64,000 nucleotides of DNA from an uncultured Bacteroidota bacterium (GTDB lineage Bacteria; Bacteroidota; Bacteroidia; Chitinophagales; Saprospiraceae): contig CALMSX010000082.1 in NCBI GenBank assembly GCA_937872515.1, positions 124,001 through 188,000 of the forward strand, in the 5' to 3' direction. Every line of letters starts with the position of its first letter. The stretch's first letter is position 1. Below, in pieces: positions 52,581-62,900 of this stretch. The translations under genes and the position numbers were made by a program. Below the pieces are notes generated by a model that saw nothing but the letters and a program-made list of their open reading frames with translations, made no database searches and was not told where the DNA came from.

Positions 52581-53105
52581 TTATTTATTTTTAAGCGCTT
52601 CATTGAGCATTTTAAAATCGAGTTTTCCATGGTTGGCAATGAGATGACCTGCCACTGCAATTGCAGTACGAAGCCTTAATTCGGAAGATTTTGGCTTATT
52701 GATTATGTAGATCAGATTGCGCTGTTTGCCGGGCGTGAGCTTCTGAAAATGAGATAAAAAATCTGGGTCTTCTTCCAACAATACCTGCATCTCTTCACAC
52801 AACGGCATGCCATATTCTGAGGTATCCTCCACCATTTCTACCATCAATTCAGCACCAAATGGCAGTTTTAATGCCTTACAATTGGCTTTATTCATTAGAA
52901 TGAAATAGGTGTCACTGCCCCCGGGCATTATGGCTGAATGAGTGGTAAGTGCTTTGTTGATGTTACATATAAATCTGCTAATGCCATTTTGTTTAAACAT
53001 GATGGCTATTTCTGAGGGTACAGGTATATAAGCTCCCCATAAAGTCGAATCCATCAGAAGTAGATTACTCTTAAAGCTTATCTTTTTGGATTTGGGTTTT
53101 TCCAT
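52581..53105 (-). CDS. DUF1905/YdeI-OmpD-associated family protein
   Basis: 174 residues. The N-terminal ~90 form a DUF1905 β-barrel-like domain (WGAYIPVPSEIAIMF, PFGAELMVEM). The C-terminal ~60 contain the YdeI signature (FLSHFQKLTPGKQRNLIYII followed by NKPKSSELRLRTAIAVAGHL). YdeI relatives have been linked to bacteriocin and stress resistance, but the biochemical role is unknown. Cytosolic. Has its own promoter at 53141-53148, divergent from the PorV/Q gene. Confidence 0.88.
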   Translation of the reverse strand: MEKPKSKKISFKSNLLLMDSTLWGAYIPVPSEIAIMFKQNGISRFICNINKALTTHSAIMPGGSDTYFILMNKANCKALKLPFGAELMVEMVEDTSEYGMPLCEEMQVLLEEDPDFLSHFQKLTPGKQRNLIYIINKPKSSELRLRTAIAVAGHLIANHGKLDFKMLNEALKNK

Positions 53106-53140
53106 CTTTTGCTTTTTTCTTTGCCAGTTGGTGGAGCTGA

Positions 53141-53148
53141 CAAAGATA
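53141..53148 (-). promoter_or_regulatory. −7 element for the YdeI-like gene
   Basis: Minus-strand TATCTTTG, 35 bases before the ATG at 53105. Confidence 0.55.
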
Positions 53149-53162
53149 TCACACTAATATTC

Positions 53163-53170
53163 TATCTTTA
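53163..53170 (+). promoter_or_regulatory. −7 element for the PorV/PorQ gene
   Basis: TATCTTTA, one mismatch, 26 bases before the ATG at 53197; it lies back-to-back with the YdeI promoter. Confidence 0.45.
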
Positions 53171-53196
53171 CCGTTTGTAAAAAGAAATCTTTTCCA

Positions 53197-54297
53197 ATGA
53201 AGAAGGTCTTATTTTTAACTACATTTTTGACAATTGCCTTTTTGGGGCTCCAAGCGCAGGGAAAATTTGTCAATGAATTTTTAAACATCGGTGTAGGAGC
53301 AAGGGCTCACGGAATGTTTGGCAGCGTGGTAGCCAGTTCCAACGATGCTTCTGCTGCTTATTGGAATACAGCTTCTCTCACCCGACTCAACGCCCCTCTT
53401 TCTGTTTCTGTGATGCACGCCAACTGGTATGGAGACATTGCCAATTTTGATTATTTTACCATAGCCAAAAGGCTGGGGCAGCACAATAAAGCATATGGTG
53501 CCATCAGCTTTATCAGATTGGGTGTCGACAATGTTCCCAACACCCTCAATATTGTAAATCCAGATGGTACAATTGATTTTGAAAATGTTACTGAATTTAA
53601 GGCAGCCGATTATGCATTTTTACTTTCTTATGCCCGATCCATTGGAAAGGCAGATAAATTAGCTTTGGGGGGCAATGTCAAAATCATTAGAAGACTGGTG
53701 GGTAATTTTGGGAGTGCCTGGGGTTTTGGGGCTGATCTTTCGATGAAATATAAAATAAGCGAAAACTTAAGCCTTGGTGCAACGGTAAGAGATATAACTA
53801 CAACCTTTAATACCTGGTCTTTTGACCTGAGTGAAGAAGAAAAAGAAGTTTTTCAAAGCGCTGGAAATGAAGTGCCGGTTTCAACCTCCGGAATTACCTT
53901 GCCCAGACTCATAGCCGGCCTTGCTTATCAAGGTGAAATAGGAAGTCAATTTTTTTACGTGGCAGAGTTGGATGCCAATATTTCGAGTTATGGAACTCAA
54001 TCTGGCATTTTTTCAGGAGAAAATTTTAGCCTTGAACCATCTTTGGGAGCTGAATTGGGCTATGCCCGTCGTGTCTACCTGCGCTTAGGTATCGGAAATC
54101 TTCAAAGGGTACTCAATGAGGTTAATACAGCTAAACGGGATTTTGAATTACAACCCAATCTTGGATTGGGATTTGTACTTGGCAGATTAAAGGTGGATTA
54201 TGCTTTTGCCAATGTTGGGAAGGTCTCCGGGTCTGCGGCTTCTTCACATATTTTTTCATTAAATCTGGATTTAGCCGAGAAGCCGGCTTCTAAATAG
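53197..54297 (+). CDS. PorV/PorQ family outer-membrane protein (T9SS-associated)
   Basis: 366 residues. Signal peptide (VLFLTTFLTIAFLGLQAQ), then the FadL-like barrel signature of PorV/PorQ proteins: NIGVGARAHGMFGSVVASSN followed by DASAAYWNTASLT. Multiple amphipathic strands continue to the C-terminus (LGLGFVLGRLKVDYAFANVG). PorV is the shuttle that receives T9SS cargo from the translocon, and PorQ serves in the PorZ attachment complex; this protein could be either or a paralogue. The window contains two T9SS cargo genes. The CoA-binding gene begins one base after the stop. Confidence 0.85.
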   Translation: MKKVLFLTTFLTIAFLGLQAQGKFVNEFLNIGVGARAHGMFGSVVASSNDASAAYWNTASLTRLNAPLSVSVMHANWYGDIANFDYFTIAKRLGQHNKAYGAISFIRLGVDNVPNTLNIVNPDGTIDFENVTEFKAADYAFLLSYARSIGKADKLALGGNVKIIRRLVGNFGSAWGFGADLSMKYKISENLSLGATVRDITTTFNTWSFDLSEEEKEVFQSAGNEVPVSTSGITLPRLIAGLAYQGEIGSQFFYVAELDANISSYGTQSGIFSGENFSLEPSLGAELGYARRVYLRLGIGNLQRVLNEVNTAKRDFELQPNLGLGFVLGRLKVDYAFANVGKVSGSAASSHIFSLNLDLAEKPASK

Positions 54298-54298
54298 C

Positions 54299-54667
54299 AT
54301 GAAAGAAGGAAAATTAACCCTGGTAGTGGGCGCCAGTGAAAATCCTGCCAGATACTCCAATATCGCAACCAAAAGGCTACTGGCCTATGGCCATCCAGTC
54401 ATTGCCTATGGCCTGAAAAAGGGTTTCATTGAAAAAGAAGCCATCACTACGGTATGGCCGGAAACCAATGACATTGACACGGTGACTTTATACGTTGGTC
54501 CTAATGGCCAAGAAGACTTATACCAAAAAGTAATTGATCTTCATCCCAACAGAGTCATTTTTAATCCAGGCACTGAAAATGAGGTTTTTTATAAAAAGCT
54601 GAATGAAGCAGGCATTTCCTACCTCGAAGCCTGTACTTTGGTCTTATTAAGTGTTGGCGACTATTGA
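54299..54667 (+). CDS. CoA-binding domain protein (YccU-like)
   Basis: 122 residues. Rossmann-type CoA-binding fold: LVVGASENPARYSNIATKRLL (in part) at the nucleotide site, VIAYGLKKG, IDTVTLYVGPNGQEDL, NRVIFNPGTENEVFY, and the final ISYLEACTLVLL with the conserved Cys. Probably a cytosolic nucleotide- or CoA-sensing protein of unknown role. Starts one base after the PorV/Q stop. Its 3' end overlaps the 3' end of the convergent OstA-like gene by seven bases. Confidence 0.92.
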   Translation: MKEGKLTLVVGASENPARYSNIATKRLLAYGHPVIAYGLKKGFIEKEAITTVWPETNDIDTVTLYVGPNGQEDLYQKVIDLHPNRVIFNPGTENEVFYKKLNEAGISYLEACTLVLLSVGDY

Positions 54668-56475
54668 AGTATATCCGCCATTGTTAAAGGTCTCTTTTCC
54701 AACTTCCAATTGAAGCCTTTGAGTTTAATGGCCTCGTGATCAACAGCATCTATAGGAGAAATGGTTGAATTGGGTTCAGTATAAAAACGTATGTTTTTAA
54801 TTTTTTTAGCTTCAAATTTAAAGATCATTAAGCTGCAATCGGTTTGATTGACTCCGATGTATGCTTTTTCATCATCCTGCATATAATAAATGCATTGAGA
54901 ACTTCCGGTTACTTTTAATTCGTCAAGGGCATTGTCGACAAATTTTCCGGTCATGGTATTGCCTCTTATCTGATTAAAAAAAATCATATCGGGGCTCGTA
55001 ATCACAAGGGCATTGCTGTTGAGATCCAGACGTGATATCTTTTTGTTTTTCATAAAGATTTGAGCGGTATCGGCTTCCAGTTGGGTGGTATCAGTCCAAA
55101 GGATCGGTCTGTTGAACAAGGTAAAAACGGAGTCTTTTTCATTAAAAACCAAAGAATCGGTTACTGCCTGAAGGTCGTTTTTAAAAATTTCAACCCTGTT
55201 GTCGGCGGCCATCATCTTGATGGTATCATAGGTCGTGGAATCTCTTTTTATGATTGACCGAAATCGTTTTAAGGTGTCACTTGCCAAAAACATGGTGTCA
55301 TTTTCCAAAACAGTAATCAAGAGTGACTTACCGATCTTTCGGCTGGCATGCATATAATCTATCGTACCATCCATGTAAACAGAATCCGCTTTCACCGTAG
55401 TTGCCGAAGTGGTATCTGTCCAAATTACATCTCCGGTGGCGACTCCTTTTTTTGTTATCTCATTATAATCCAGAACATCTGCTATGATGAACATAGTTGA
55501 ATCTGAAATCTCACCCCTTCCCTTCAAAGCAAACCGGTCTTCTTTTTTGCTGTATAGAATATTTGATCCACTTGCCTTATTTTTTTCATTGACAAAGTTG
55601 GCATTCCCAATTAGCTGGGTGGTGTTGTCATTCTCTGAATGAATGATAGAATCCGCTTTAGCGTGATCTGTTTTTGAATCATAGACTGCTTTGCCATACA
55701 TGCTCACTTTTTTGAGAAATCCATCATAAGTGATTAGGTCTGCCGTGGCTACTACATCCGCTTTTTTATATTGAGCATCGCCCCTGAATTCTGCCTGTTT
55801 TTCGCGGGTTTTATAATTGCCGGTCAGACTGTATAATTCTGATGAATCTGTTTTTATTAGGGCAGGTGTGGTCCAGTTGGCAATTTCTTCATTGGTTTTG
55901 TAATGCAAGGTGTCTGTAACCATGTGGAAGTCTTCTCCATCTACGGTAACCCTTTCTTCAAAAATGGCCAGATTGTTTTTAACATCAAAGCTTCCCTTTT
56001 TACTCTTTAAGGTCGAATTTCCACTCACCATAATTGCCTTATCCCGGTAATAAGCTTTTTTAGCCTTCATATCGTATTCCATGTATTCCGTGTATAAAGC
56101 ATCATTGTTGTTTTGTAAAACAACTTTTGAACGGAGATAAGCAAAAAGAGAGTCGCCATGATAATACAACTCATCTGCAAACATGGTAATGGTGTCATGC
56201 TGGATGATGACCACATTGCCAAATGCAAATAGTTCATTATCAATCATTTTGGCGCTATCGCAAAAAAAGTAAGACCCTTCGTGATACGCTCTGACGTCCC
56301 CATTAAAATACCGTATTGGAGGTGATACTGCATTGTCAATCACCTGGTTGTTGGCGTTCTCTATGATGATCTTTTTTAATGTATCTGATGCAAAACCGGA
56401 TTTAGCCTCGTTTGCAAGAGCCACTTGCGAAACAAACAGTAAAAAAATAAAATAACCAAAAGTGCGCATCTTCAT
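54661..56475 (-). CDS. OstA-like protein (LptA/LptD N-terminal-type, LPS transport)
   Basis: 604 residues from ATG 56475 (MKMRTFGYFIFLLFVSQVAL), chosen for its signal peptide and because a TATCTTTG promoter (56515-56522) lies inside the longer frame. The mature protein is a long β-jellyroll of OstA/LptA-type rungs (RAYHEGSYFFCDSAKMIDNE, MFADELYYHGDSLFAYL, GNSTLKSKKGSFDVKNNLAI and many DTTxx-ADS turns). Large OstA-like periplasmic proteins of this kind in Bacteroidota are thought to bridge LPS from the inner to the outer membrane. No lptD gene is adjacent. Confidence 0.88.
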   Translation of the reverse strand: MKMRTFGYFIFLLFVSQVALANEAKSGFASDTLKKIIIENANNQVIDNAVSPPIRYFNGDVRAYHEGSYFFCDSAKMIDNELFAFGNVVIIQHDTITMFADELYYHGDSLFAYLRSKVVLQNNNDALYTEYMEYDMKAKKAYYRDKAIMVSGNSTLKSKKGSFDVKNNLAIFEERVTVDGEDFHMVTDTLHYKTNEEIANWTTPALIKTDSSELYSLTGNYKTREKQAEFRGDAQYKKADVVATADLITYDGFLKKVSMYGKAVYDSKTDHAKADSIIHSENDNTTQLIGNANFVNEKNKASGSNILYSKKEDRFALKGRGEISDSTMFIIADVLDYNEITKKGVATGDVIWTDTTSATTVKADSVYMDGTIDYMHASRKIGKSLLITVLENDTMFLASDTLKRFRSIIKRDSTTYDTIKMMAADNRVEIFKNDLQAVTDSLVFNEKDSVFTLFNRPILWTDTTQLEADTAQIFMKNKKISRLDLNSNALVITSPDMIFFNQIRGNTMTGKFVDNALDELKVTGSSQCIYYMQDDEKAYIGVNQTDCSLMIFKFEAKKIKNIRFYTEPNSTISPIDAVDHEAIKLKGFNWKLEKRPLTMADILQ

Positions 56476-56514
56476 AGTAACGAAAACGAAAGAAAAAATG
56501 TGTGCATTGGAGGC

Positions 56515-56522
56515 CAAAGATA
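56515..56522 (-). promoter_or_regulatory. −7 element for the OstA-like gene
   Basis: Minus-strand TATCTTTG, 39 bases upstream of the ATG at 56475; it decides the start. Confidence 0.6.
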
Positions 56523-56574
56523 AACAAGTGCGGGCAGTAATGGAGGCTATCACCCTGTGCATCTCAATATTTAT

Positions 56575-56582
56575 TAACTTTG
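56575..56582 (+). promoter_or_regulatory. −7 element for the GNAT acetyltransferase
   Basis: TAACTTTG, 17 bases before the ATG at 56600. Confidence 0.55.
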
Positions 56583-56599
56583 TAGTTCAGTAATTTTAA

Positions 56600-57037
56600 A
56601 TGGAAGATTTAAACATTGGCATCTATGACTTTGCTTCACCAGAATACGATGAAGCAGTTTCTCTAAGGTATGAGGTGCTCAGAAAACCCCTTGGGCTGGA
56701 ATTTACGGCTCAACAATTGGCTGAAGAATATGCTGACATTCACATCGGTGCCTGGACCAAGGACGGCATGGTTGGTACTTTAATTATGTCACAATTGGAC
56801 CATGGAATGGTTAAAATGCGCCAGGTGGCTGTAAGTGAGGGGGTACAATCTCAGGGTGTGGGTTCCGCCTTGGTTCGTTTTTCAGAACATTGGGCCATAT
56901 CAAAAGGATTTACCAAGTTGGTTTTACACGCTCGAGACACTGCCGTTCCCTTTTACAAAAAGTTGGGTTATAAATCAATTGGCGATGCTTTTGTAGAAGT
57001 AGGCATTACTCACCAGAAAATGGGAAAAGATCTGTAA
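56600..57037 (+). CDS. GNAT family N-acetyltransferase
   Basis: 145 residues. The acetyl-CoA site is clear: MRQVAVSEGVQSQGVGSALV (R/Q-x-x-G-x-G/A motif, ~74-93), followed by LVLHARDTAVPFYKKLGYKS. The N-terminus (SLRYEVLRKPLGLEF) resembles the ElaA/YjcF branch. Substrate unknown; probably cytosolic. Convergent with secG across a shared terminator. Confidence 0.9.
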   Translation: MEDLNIGIYDFASPEYDEAVSLRYEVLRKPLGLEFTAQQLAEEYADIHIGAWTKDGMVGTLIMSQLDHGMVKMRQVAVSEGVQSQGVGSALVRFSEHWAISKGFTKLVLHARDTAVPFYKKLGYKSIGDAFVEVGITHQKMGKDL

Positions 57038-57040
57038 GGG

Positions 57041-57073
57041 GCAAAAAAAAAGCACCTTTAAGGTGCCTTTTTC
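57041..57073. terminator. bidirectional terminator between the GNAT gene and secG
   Basis: GCACCT/AGGTGC stem with loop TTA, flanked by a nine-base A run and a CTTTTT run, so it can work in both directions. Confidence 0.7.
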
Positions 57074-57090
57074 GTATTGCTTTATTTTAA

Positions 57091-57354
57091 TTACTGTTCT
57101 GTCTGCAATATTTGTTCTCCGGAACCACCACTAACAACAATGGCTGTGATGATACAAAGTACAAACAAAGAAATCGCAAGACCCCAGGTAAGTTTTTCAA
57201 TAAAATCAGTGGATTTAGCTGCACCAAACATTTGATTGGCGGCTCCTCCTCCAAAGGTACTGTCTACTCCACCTCCTTTGGGATTCTGGATTAGAATAAC
57301 TCCCATAAGCAGCAAACAGTTGAGGGCAATGATGATAGTTAATGTTGTAACCAT
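57091..57354 (-). CDS. secG: preprotein translocase subunit SecG
   Basis: 87 residues with two transmembrane helices (about 2-20 and 54-76). The intervening loop holds the family's LIQNPKGGGVDSTFGGGAAN and FGAAKSTDFIEKLTWGLAIS. Part of SecYEG. The upstream gene's stop shares its last base with the secG ATG (57354), indicating tight coupling. Confidence 0.96.
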   Translation of the reverse strand: MVTTLTIIIALNCLLLMGVILIQNPKGGGVDSTFGGGAANQMFGAAKSTDFIEKLTWGLAISLFVLCIITAIVVSGGSGEQILQTEQ

Positions 57355-58232
57355 TAATGGATAAGTTTTTTTATTTCATCAATTTGAGCCGCAAAGTAAC
57401 TACTTTTTTCTGGAATATTCAAAATTAATTGTTCATACATTGTCACAGCTTGTTCATATCGACCCTGATTCTTCAAAATAATGGCCAGAGATTCAGAAAT
57501 TAACCTGTCTGATTTTTGAACGGAAAGCTCAATGTCTCCCATTAATTCCTTCTTTTTCAGCTTTTTATCTTTCTTTTTGGCCTTTTTAAGGATTTCAGGA
57601 ATATTTCCGGACTCATTGGGTTTTAAACCAACAAGCCATTTATTAAACGGATTTAAATTCGCTAAATCGTCTAAAAGAAACATATTGTTTTTGTTTTTCT
57701 TCTTTTTCTTCTTTTTATTCTTGTGTTTTTGCTTTTCAGGATAGGCTAAAACGATCGGAGTAATGTCCGGATAGCTGCTTCTGGTGCTTGCGTCGTTGTC
57801 ACTAATCGAAGTTGCTTCAGTTTCAGCTGCCGTTTCTTTAACTTCTTCTATTTTCTGGGGGATATTATCTTCAACTGGCTGAGTTTCTTTCCATTCTTGG
57901 GACAGAGGTGCTGAAGTTTGTAGTCTTACCGTGGTATATTCTGGCACTTTTATTTCAGTATTGAGATTATTCACCTCAGTTGTTGGTGTTTTGTAAGATT
58001 CATCTTTGATACCATAAAGAAAAGAGGGCATCATGGGATTGCTGATCAATGCGCTCATCCAACCATTATTTTGTTGCGCATATTGATAAAAATGACTGAA
58101 TGATTGACTGCCGGGGTTGGTCAGACCAGGATGATGGACAACAGGAAAAGGAAAAAGGTTGGTCAAAACAGGTACTTCTAAACTGCAAAGAAAACAAAAA
58201 AAGCATGAATCTACTTTACAAGTTATCCACAT
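57354..58232 (-). CDS. conserved protein with lysine-rich linker and TPR-like C-terminus, upstream of secG
   Basis: 292 residues. The last ~55 (SDRLISESLAIILKNQGRYE followed by QAVTMYEQLILNIPEKSSYF) form one TPR-like hairpin with a conserved ending. The middle (about 168-185) is a poly-Lys/Asn run (KHKNKKKKKKKNKN) and the preceding ~75 residues are acidic and low-complexity. The N-terminal ~75 (FPFPVVHHPGLTNPGSQSF) retain traces of a further helical repeat; the first ~20 residues are doubtful, and the real start may be later than ATG 58232. Similar proteins precede secG in other Bacteroidota. Function unknown. Confidence 0.75.
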   Translation of the reverse strand: MWITCKVDSCFFCFLCSLEVPVLTNLFPFPVVHHPGLTNPGSQSFSHFYQYAQQNNGWMSALISNPMMPSFLYGIKDESYKTPTTEVNNLNTEIKVPEYTTVRLQTSAPLSQEWKETQPVEDNIPQKIEEVKETAAETEATSISDNDASTRSSYPDITPIVLAYPEKQKHKNKKKKKKKNKNNMFLLDDLANLNPFNKWLVGLKPNESGNIPEILKKAKKKDKKLKKKELMGDIELSVQKSDRLISESLAIILKNQGRYEQAVTMYEQLILNIPEKSSYFAAQIDEIKKLIH

Positions 58233-58285
58233 GGGTCAGATATGGCTTTGTTCAACTTTATCAGTCAATTATGACAGTTTTCGAT

Positions 58286-58293
58286 TATTTTCG
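58286..58293 (+). promoter_or_regulatory. −7-like element for purK-purE
   Basis: TATTTTCG, one mismatch to TAnnTTTG, 17 bases before the ATG at 58311. Confidence 0.4.
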
Positions 58294-58310
58294 CACATTA
58301 TTCACAATTT

Positions 58311-59492
58311 ATGAATCAGACCAGAATCGGAATTTTAGGGGGAGGTCAACTGGGACGAATGCTCATTGAGGCATCTATACCCCTTGCCTTGGATATTAGT
58401 ATTTTGGATGAAAGCCTTGAATTTCCGGCTGCAGGAATATGTACCCGCTTTTTTGAAGGTGATTTTTCAAACTACGATGACGTGCTCAATTTTGGTCTTG
58501 CCATGGATGTCATTACAGTTGAAATTGAGAGTGTCAATATTGAGGCACTGAAACAACTGCAGGCACAAGGGAAAAAAGTGTATCCCCAGCCTGAGGTTCT
58601 TGAAATCATCAATGACAAGGGAGTCCAAAAATCATTCTATAAGGATAATGGATTTCCTACAGCAGAATTTGAACTTATGGAAAACAAGGCAGCTGTAATG
58701 GATGCCATCAGTTTGGGAAAATTATCACTTCCTTTTGTTCAAAAATTAAGGGTAGGGGGCTATGATGGAAGAGGGGTAAATGTTATCAGGAATGAATCTG
58801 ATCTCGATCTTTTGTTTGATGCGCCATGTGTGGTAGAAAAATTAGTGCCCATCCAAAAAGAGCTGGCCGTTATGACAGCCAGGAATAACAAAGGACAAAT
58901 GGCCTCATTTCCCATGGTGGAAATGTCATTTCATCCTACTGCCAATTTGGTGGAATACTTATTCTGTCCGGCCGAAGTAGATGCTGTTATTGAGCAACAG
59001 GCAAAGGAAATCACTGAAAACATTGCCAATGCACTGGGCATAACAGGCTTGCTGGCTGTCGAATATTTTTTAGATAGGGATGGCAAGCTGGTGGTCAATG
59101 AAATGGCTCCCAGGCCGCACAACAGTGGCCATCATACCATAGAAGCCAACTACACTTCTCAGTTTGAACAGCACTTGCGGGTTTTATTGGATTTGCCTTT
59201 AGGATCACCGGATTTGATCATGCCAGCCGTAATGATCAACTTGTTGGGCGAAGAAGGGCACTCCGGTAGTGCCGTTTACCAGGGGCTCTCAGAGGCCCTT
59301 GCGGAAACGGGAGTATACCCACACTTGTACAATAAAAAAATAACCAAGCCAAAACGGAAGATGGGCCACATCACCGTGACCAAACCTTCTTTGGATGAGG
59401 CCCGTAAATGCGCCAAAATGCTCTTGGAAAATGTAAAAGTTATATCTTCATCTAAAATATTTGAAAATGGTAGCCATTATAATGGGCTCTGA
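58311..59492 (+). CDS. purK: N5-carboxyaminoimidazole ribonucleotide synthase
   Basis: 393 residues. ATP-grasp enzyme that carboxylates AIR with bicarbonate and ATP in purine synthesis. N-terminal [20 protein letters not shown]; central [20 protein letters not shown] with the ATP-binding Lys and Gly loop; [19 protein letters not shown]; and [20 protein letters not shown] with the Mg2+-binding Glu and Asn. Operon partner purE starts within its 3' end (26-base overlap). Confidence 0.97.
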   Translation: MNQTRIGILGGGQLGRMLIEASIPLALDISILDESLEFPAAGICTRFFEGDFSNYDDVLNFGLAMDVITVEIESVNIEALKQLQAQGKKVYPQPEVLEIINDKGVQKSFYKDNGFPTAEFELMENKAAVMDAISLGKLSLPFVQKLRVGGYDGRGVNVIRNESDLDLLFDAPCVVEKLVPIQKELAVMTARNNKGQMASFPMVEMSFHPTANLVEYLFCPAEVDAVIEQQAKEITENIANALGITGLLAVEYFLDRDGKLVVNEMAPRPHNSGHHTIEANYTSQFEQHLRVLLDLPLGSPDLIMPAVMINLLGEEGHSGSAVYQGLSEALAETGVYPHLYNKKITKPKRKMGHITVTKPSLDEARKCAKMLLENVKVISSSKIFENGSHYNGL

Positions 59493-59955
59493 CTCAGATT
59501 TGCCGGTTATGAAAGAAGCAGCATCGATGCTGGATCATTTTGGTGTTCCTTATGAAATATCTGTGGTTTCTGCCCACAGAACTCCGGAAAGGATGTTCGA
59601 ATTTGCAAGTACTGCTCACCAAAAAGGAATAAAAGTCATTATTGCCGGTGCCGGTGGGGCAGCTCATTTGCCAGGAATGGTGGCATCTTTGTCTCCATTA
59701 CCTGTCATAGGGGTTCCGATCCTATCGTCCAACAGCATTGATGGATGGGATTCTGTTTTATCCATTTTACAAATGCCGGGCGGAATTCCGGTTGCTACAG
59801 TTGCTTTGAACGGAGCAAAAAACGCAGGCATTCTGGCATGTGAAATTCTTGGAACTTCAGATGCTACGCTTTTACAAAAATTAATTTCCTATAAACAAGA
59901 TCTAAAAAACCAGGTGCTGGAAAAAAACGAAAAAGTAAGGTTCAAAAAAGAATAA
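59467..59955 (+). CDS. purE: N5-carboxyaminoimidazole ribonucleotide mutase (class I PurE)
   Basis: 162 residues from ATG 59467 ([20 protein letters not shown]). Converts N5-CAIR to CAIR after PurK. Motifs: GSDSDLPVM (substrate phosphate loop), SAHRTPERM with the catalytic His, [40 protein letters not shown] and [20 protein letters not shown]. The presence of PurK identifies it as the class I mutase. Overlaps purK by 26 bases; a TTG six bases earlier is a weaker start. Confidence 0.97.
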   Translation: MVAIIMGSDSDLPVMKEAASMLDHFGVPYEISVVSAHRTPERMFEFASTAHQKGIKVIIAGAGGAAHLPGMVASLSPLPVIGVPILSSNSIDGWDSVLSILQMPGGIPVATVALNGAKNAGILACEILGTSDATLLQKLISYKQDLKNQVLEKNEKVRFKKE

Positions 59956-59990
59956 AAAAAAAGGCCGGTTGTTCAACCGGCCTTTTTTTA
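59954..59990. terminator. strong bidirectional terminator after purE
   Basis: Ten-base perfect GC-rich inverted repeat AAGGCCGGTT/AACCGGCCTT with loop GTTC, flanked by A8 and T7. Serves purK-purE (+) and the metalloprotease gene (−). Confidence 0.9.
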
Positions 59991-59998
59991 TTGCTGAA

Positions 59999-62900
59999 TT
60001 AGATTTTATTTACCCTTATTACAGCCGTTGCAGATCCGGAGGTAATTCTCAGATGGTAATTACCAGAAATCCAACCTTTTGTATCTATAATACAGGAAGA
60101 TCCAGAGCAGTTTTCATTTGCTGATATCACCTGGCCCAATGTATTGAAAACTTCAATTTTTGAAAACTCCTTTTGTCCTGACAATTGCAGGGTAAGTTGC
60201 TGATCAACAGGGTTAGGGTAGTAGTTTAAGTAGGCGCTGAGATCATGATTATAGGTGCCTGTTATAACGATCACGATATTCTGTACCACTGTATCACTTC
60301 CACAAATGTTGTTGGCTATCAGACTAACAGGGTAGGTACCACTAGCTGGAAACTCAAAGCTGGGATTGAGCAACTGAGAAGTTCCCAGGCCGGCAAAATC
60401 CCAAATTACCTCTGACTGGCCAGATCCTGTAAATTGAAAATCAACAACAGGACTGCTCACCGTGTGTTCAAACAAGGCTGTGGGAGTAGTTGACAATACA
60501 ATGTAGTTATTCAACAAAATTGTGTCACCACCTAAATTGTTGGTAACGATAAGGTTGACATCAAAGTTGCCGGCATTGGCATAGGTTACGTTTACTATGG
60601 GGTCTGTTGATGTCTCAGGATTACCCCCCGGGAAATTCCACTGATAACTATTACCTGCCACCTGTGGGGTTTCGTATTCTACTTCAATGGGAGCACAATC
60701 TATATTCCCATTTGTAGTACTGGTAAAAACTGCTTCAGGAAAGGCATTAACAACAAAATTAAAACTATCTGCCGTTCCTCCACATGCATTGGTATTAACG
60801 AGAATGAATGGGTAAATTCCATTTTCCTGAGCTGTAAATTCCAAAGGATTTTGAGTAGACAAGCTACCGCCAGGTAAGATCCATGAAAATGAAGTAAAAT
60901 TACTTCCAGCATTGGTTAGGGTTACCATATTATTGTTGCTAAGCTGTGTTATTGTTGTTTGAGGCACATCCCCCACTTTTACATAGTCGGTCAATACAAT
61001 GGTATCGTTTCCAGAGCTGTTGCCAACAATGAGTGTGACATTATATTCTCCTGGTAAGAAATAAGTAACGGTCACCTGGTCTTGGGTTGAGGTTGCAGGT
61101 GAACCACCTTCAAATAACCACTGTCTCTGGGTTACGTTACCAGTAGACTGGTCTTCAAAACTAACAGTATTTCCCTTACAAATGGTGGCAGGACTTGCTG
61201 CGTTTACGCTGGCCGATGGTACAAAGTAGGCATCTACATTTTGACTTGTATTCACATTTCCACAAGCATTGGATGCACTAAAGTTTACGGTGTAACTGCC
61301 TTCAACAGAATAGGTATGATTTGGATTTTCAAGGGTGGAGGTGTTGCCATCTCCGAATGCCCATGCATAAGAAGTTGCCCCTGTACCTGTGTTGTTAAAG
61401 CTAAAAGTCAATTCATTGTTGGATGAAACAAAAGATACATCCGGCACTGTATTGACCTGAACATAATTGGTCAGGGTCAGTGTATCGCTGCCATTGATGT
61501 TTGATGTGATTAAAGTAACATCATAGTTGCCGGGCATGAGGTACACAACAGAAGGGTTAGCCAGGGTAGATGTGTTGGGCTGCCCTCCAGGAAATTGCCA
61601 TAAGAAGCTGCTTGGGCTATTGGCGGATGTATTGTTGAATGCGGCTGTAAAAGGAGCACAACCGGAAGAGGATGCACTTGTAAATGAAGAAACAGGTGCT
61701 GTGCTGGCACTTATGGATTGTGTTGAACTGGCAGTTGGACAATTTCCATTGCCAGTAATCAAAGTAACAGTATAGCTTCCTGATGTTGCATAGGTATGTG
61801 TTGGGTTGGCTTGTGTGCTGGTATTGCCATCGCCAAAATTCCAGAAAAAGCTGGTAGCATTGGTTGCCTGGTTGGTAAATACAAAAGTTTGCCCGGTTTG
61901 GGTAAAGGTAAATGCTGAAGTAGGCAAAGCAAGTAGGGTGATAAAGTTGGCAACCGTTTTTGTATCACTGCCCTGGGCATTAGAAGCAGTAAGGCTAACC
62001 AAATAACTGCCAGGAGCATTGTAAGTAACTATGGGATTGGGTAAAATTGAAGAGCTGGGTGAACCTCCTGGAAATTCCCAGTCAAAAATGGTGGCATTTA
62101 CAGAAGAAGTATTGGTAAAAGCTACTTCAAAGCTGCCACAGCCGCTGGTCGGATTGGCAGCAAAATTAGCTGTTGGTGCAGTGGCAATTGAAAGTGTTTT
62201 ACTGCGGTTATCAAAACCACAAATATCGTCGATGGTAAGTAATACGGTATAAGATCCATCCAAAGTATAAATATGGACAGGATTTTCCTCATTACTGGTG
62301 TTGCCATCTCCAAAATCCCAGGTATAATTGGCATTTGGGCCAGCCTGGCTGGTGTTGGTAAATGTTACCTCATTGCCATTGATATCGTAAGTGAAGTTTG
62401 CATCCGGCACCGGGAAAATAACAATTTCATCAATTATTTCCAGTGTATTGGAAAAAGGACCATTGGATACAGTCAAGGTCACGCTAAATGTACCCGGGTT
62501 ATTATAGGTGATGGTTGGGTTTTGTTGTGAAGAGGTGGAAGGTGTGCCGCCCTCAAATTCCCATTCGTAAGATGTGATTGTACCTGTAGATTGATTGGTA
62601 AATTGTACGGTCCCGGGAGCGCATTCAGTAGTAACATTGAATGAAAAATTGGCTTGAGGTGCTACAACAGACGGACAAAAATCAAGACAATTGACGGAGT
62701 TGTAAAAATTCTGCATATCTGTTTTTGATACTGCCGACCACGTTGTGGTGTTTTGAACAGAAGGTGCCATTATGTGCGGACTGCCTGATGCATCGTGGCT
62801 GGCATCAAAATTGTGGCCAAATTCGTGGGCAACCATTACTCTTTTCAAATTGGCATTTGAAGAAAAATCCTGTAAGGCATTGTACTGGATGGGTGTACAT

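Noticed and set aside
58223..58231. Perfect DnaA box TTATCCACA near the start of the secG-upstream gene
   Set aside because: A single nine-base match is expected by chance in a window of this size; no other boxes or AT-rich stretch around it.
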